This document shows, in pieces, positions 61,928 to 64,000 of a DNA stretch of 64,000 bases. Numbering within the stretch: position 1 is the first letter of the stretch; every line of letters starts with the position of its first letter. The stretch is from Cellulosimicrobium cellulans (GTDB lineage Bacteria > Actinomycetota > Actinomycetes > Actinomycetales > Cellulomonadaceae): positions 1,798,001 through 1,862,000 of the forward strand of contig NZ_JAFBCN010000001.1 of the NCBI RefSeq assembly GCF_016907755.1, in the 5' to 3' direction. The notes under the pieces are model-generated. The model was not told where the DNA came from. It worked only from the letters and a program-made list of their open reading frames with translations, and searched no databases. Position numbers and translations under genes: made by a program.

Positions 61928-62638
61928 GTGAACCAGCCGATCGTCCCGCCCCGCAAGGTGTCCGAGCTCGTCGTCGAACGGCTCAGCGAACGCATCGCTC
62001 GGGGAGAGTGGCCGGTGGGCTCCCGGATCCCGCCGGAGCCCGAGCTCGTGGCCGAGCTGGGCGTGGGCCGCAACACCGTGCGCGAGGCGGTGCGCGCGCT
62101 CGAGCACGCGGGCGTCCTGGAGCCCCGGCGCGGCGACGGCACCTACGTCCGCGCGGCCGACGGCCTCGACGCCGCCCTGGCCCGCCGCGCACGGACCACC
62201 GACGCCTTCCACGTGCTCGACGTGCGCGGCATCCTCGAGCGCGGAGCGGCGCGGGCGGCGGCGGGACGGCACGACGCGGGCGCGCTCGCCCGGCTCGATG
62301 CCGCGCTCGCGGCGCAGGCCGCAGCCCGCGACGCCGACGAGGACACGTTCCAGGCCGCCGACGTCGCGTTCCACGCCGAGGTGGTGCGCGCGGCCGGCAA
62401 CCCGCTGCTCGCCGACCTCTACGACGGCCTCGACCACGCGCTCGTCCGGACCTTCCCCTCGGGGGAGCAGCGCCGGCACCACCGGGACGTCCCCGGGCAC
62501 GAGGAGGTCGTGGCCGCGATCCGGGCCGGCGACGCCGACGCCGCCGAGAGCGCGGTGGCCGCGACGATCGACGCCGTGCGCGCGCACCTGGTGGCGGCCG
62601 CCACGGAGCAGGCCGGGACCACGGAGGCCGACGCGTGA
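61928..62638 (+). CDS. GntR-family (FadR/FCD) transcriptional regulator
   Basis: A 236-residue regulator: an N-terminal winged helix (about 8-72; GSRIPPEPELVAELGVGRNTVREAVRALEHAGVLEPRRGDGTYV) and a C-terminal FCD ligand-binding bundle (about 90-225) with Asp/His residues in the usual metal-site places (VAFHAEVVRAAGN, PGHEEVVAAI). TAGGTT then six bases precede the GTG, so the message is likely leaderless. It overlaps the following MFS gene by four bases, and is divergent from the chitinase gene; either may be its target. Confidence 0.9.
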   Translation: MNQPIVPPRKVSELVVERLSERIARGEWPVGSRIPPEPELVAELGVGRNTVREAVRALEHAGVLEPRRGDGTYVRAADGLDAALARRARTTDAFHVLDVRGILERGAARAAAGRHDAGALARLDAALAAQAAARDADEDTFQAADVAFHAEVVRAAGNPLLADLYDGLDHALVRTFPSGEQRRHHRDVPGHEEVVAAIRAGDADAAESAVAATIDAVRAHLVAAATEQAGTTEADA

Positions 62639-63825
62639 GCGGGCTGCGCCGACCGCTGGGCGTGGGGGCGGTCGTCGCGATCGTCCTCGCGTCGCTCAAC
62701 CTGCGTCCGGCCGTCGTCGCGATCTCGCCCCTGCTCGGCGAGATCCGGGCGGACCTGGGGCTCAGCGCGACGGCGGCGGGCGTGCTCACGACGCTGCCCG
62801 TCCTGTGCTTCGGGCTCCTCGCGCCGCTCGCGCCCGTGCTCGCGCGGCGCTGGGGGCTCGAGCGTGCGCTCTTCGTCAGCCTCGTCGTGCTGTGCGTCGG
62901 CTTCGCCCTCCGGCTCGTCCCCGAGACGTGGGGGCTCTTCGCCGGGACCGTGGTCGCCGGGTGCGCGATCGGCCTCGGGAACGTCCTGCTGCCCGCGCTC
63001 ATCAAGCGCGACTTCGCCGACCGCATCGGCCTCATGACGGGGCTGTACTCGATGGCGCTGTCGGGCGGTGCCGCGCTCGCCGCAGGGCTGACGCTCCCGG
63101 TCGCGACCGCGGCCGGTCTCGACTGGCGCGGGGCGCTCGCGACGTGGGGCGTGCTCGCCGTCCTCGGCGTGCTCGTGTGGGTGCCGCGTGCGCTGCGGCC
63201 TGACCCGGCCGGGTCGACGGCGTTCGGCGCGGGCGCGGGCGCCGGGGTCGCCCGTTCCGCGGTGTGGCGCAGCCCGCTCGCCTGGGCGGTCACCGTCGTC
63301 ATGGGCATGCAGTCGCTGTCGTTCTACGCCGTCAACGCATGGCTCCCGGAGATCATGGTCGCGCTCGGGAGGACGCCGGAGGCGGGCGGCTGGCTGCTCG
63401 CGCTGTGCAACCTCGCCGGCATCCTCGGGTCGTTCGTGACGCCGATCCTCGCCGGGCGCATGCGCCGCCAGCGGGGCGTCGGGGTCGTGCTCGTCGTGCT
63501 CGTGGGGACAGGCCTGCTCGGGCTGGCGCTCGCCCCCGGCGCCGCCGCGCTCTGGGTCGTGCTCGTGGGCCTCGGTCAGGGCGGCGGCATCAGCCTCGCG
63601 CTCACCCTCATGGCCCTGCGGGCCCGCGACGCCGCCCACACGTCCGAGCTCTCCGGCATGGCGCAGAGCGCCGGATACCTGCTCGCGGCGACCGGGCCGC
63701 TCGGCCTCGGGCTCGCGCACGACGCCACGGGCGCGTGGACGCTGCCGCTCTTCCTGCTCGTCGCGGCGGCCACCGTGCAGGGCGTCGCGGTGTGGTTCGC
63801 GGGCCGGGATGCGCACGTGCACTGA
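62635..63825 (+). CDS. CynX/NimT-type MFS transporter
   Basis: A 396-residue major facilitator protein of the CynX/NimT branch with 12 membrane helices. Characteristic stretches: NLRPAVVAISPLLGEIRADLGLSATAAGVLTTLPVLCFGLLAPLAP, VAGCAIGLGNVLLPALIKRDFADRIGLMTGLYSMALSGGAAL, and FYAVNAWLPEIMV. The GTG overlaps the regulator stop (GTGA), so the two are one operon. Substrate of this branch includes cyanate and 2-nitroimidazole, but cannot be assigned here. Confidence 0.88.
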   Translation: MSGLRRPLGVGAVVAIVLASLNLRPAVVAISPLLGEIRADLGLSATAAGVLTTLPVLCFGLLAPLAPVLARRWGLERALFVSLVVLCVGFALRLVPETWGLFAGTVVAGCAIGLGNVLLPALIKRDFADRIGLMTGLYSMALSGGAALAAGLTLPVATAAGLDWRGALATWGVLAVLGVLVWVPRALRPDPAGSTAFGAGAGAGVARSAVWRSPLAWAVTVVMGMQSLSFYAVNAWLPEIMVALGRTPEAGGWLLALCNLAGILGSFVTPILAGRMRRQRGVGVVLVVLVGTGLLGLALAPGAAALWVVLVGLGQGGGISLALTLMALRARDAAHTSELSGMAQSAGYLLAATGPLGLGLAHDATGAWTLPLFLLVAAATVQGVAVWFAGRDAHVH

Positions 63826-63854
63826 GCGGCGCCGACCTGCACCGACCTCGACGC

Positions 63855-63914
63855 GACGAACCCCGGGTCGCTCCCCACGGCGTGGTGACCGTGGAGAGCG
63901 ACCCGGGGTTCGTC
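63855..63914. repeat. REP-like palindrome, copy 2
   Basis: GACGAACCCCGGGTCGCTC (63855-63873) pairs perfectly with GAGCGACCCGGGGTTCGTC (63896-63914); the loop itself can continue as CCACGG/CCGTGG. The core matches copy 1 at 17767-17822. Here it follows the MFS stop and precedes a convergent gene end, so it may also terminate transcription. Confidence 0.8.
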
Positions 63915-63947
63915 GTCGGGCTCGGGGACGAGGCCCCGCCGCGCGGG

Positions 63948-64000
63948 CTACTCCGCGGGCTGGGTCGCCTCGGCGCCGCCCTGCTGCTCGACGGGGCGGC
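63948..64000 (-). CDS. C-terminal end of an unidentified minus-strand gene (partial)
   Basis: A minus-strand frame entering from the right edge ends at TAG (63948-63950) with the tail RPVEQQGGAEATQPAE. The composition, with acidic and Gln/Gly-rich residues, resembles the disordered C terminus of an actinobacterial protein, and the REP-like hairpin lies just beyond. Too little is present to name it. Confidence 0.45.
   Translation of the reverse strand, partial: RPVEQQGGAEATQPAE

Overview
The window comes from a very GC-rich, Gram-positive actinobacterium. The likely group is Cellulomonas, Cellulosimicrobium or Promicromonosporaceae. Reasons: strong G/C third-position bias, a mycothiol-dependent-type enzyme, secreted multidomain glycosidases, eukaryotic-type NADP isocitrate dehydrogenase, the actinobacterial order Mrp / DUF1003 / MgtE-N / stress protein / PepP / PHP / MarC, and many genes that look leaderless (TANNNT box 6-7 nt before ATG or GTG). 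This is a chromosomal region. I see no transposase, integrase, phage gene, CRISPR array, rRNA or tRNA.

Layout. 1-2.8 kb: end of a GH130-like mannoside phosphorylase, then phosphomannomutase and mannose-6-phosphate isomerase. 2.8-8.2 kb: a small membrane protein, purN, an ArsR-like regulator divergent from an MFS exporter, then a ZTP riboswitch and purH. 8.2-11.2 kb: ferredoxin-reductase-like flavoprotein, DUF3017 protein, aquaporin with an acidic tail. 11.5-14 kb: icd and mdh (TCA cycle). 14-17.8 kb: one-chain asymmetric ABC exporter. 18-24.2 kb: a 2063-residue secreted amylopullulanase behind a promoter with an operator-like dyad. 24.3-29.3 kb: GNAT, then the gguA-gguB-chvE monosaccharide ABC operon with LacI-type sites upstream. 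29.4-33.4 kb: one-carbon cluster, purU on the minus strand, a GNAT, then a second ZTP riboswitch leading glyA-folD. 33.4-35.8 kb: MFS protein and exonuclease III. 35.8-39.3 kb: DeoR-family regulator and a single-polypeptide GalT-GalK fusion. 39.3-47.3 kb: a seven-gene minus-strand operon with two MacAB-like adaptor/ATPase/FtsX-permease modules and a lipoprotein. 47.6-57.6 kb: Mrp, MDMPI-like enzyme, DUF1003, PRC/MgtE-N/CBS protein, general stress protein, a 34-residue basic protein, aminopeptidase P with an alpha/beta hydrolase, PHP phosphoesterase, MarC, GNAT. 57.8-63.8 kb: GH20 hexosaminidase lipoprotein, GH18 chitinase with duplicated FN3 domains, a GntR/FCD regulator and a CynX-type MFS transporter. 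The window ends in the tail of another minus-strand gene.

How the parts work together. Purine and folate one-carbon metabolism is linked by two ZTP riboswitches: purH uses AICAR and 10-formyl-THF, while glyA-folD and purU make and balance the formyl donor. Carbohydrate capture is the second theme: starch/pullulan, chitin and probably mannan are cut outside or by phosphorolysis, then fed in by the sugar ABC transporter and the Leloir and mannose-phosphate enzymes. No wholly unfamiliar system stands out. The most distinctive items are the GalT-GalK fusion, the double MacAB-like operon, the helically phased DeoR sites, the asymmetric one-chain ABC exporter and the paired ZTP riboswitches.
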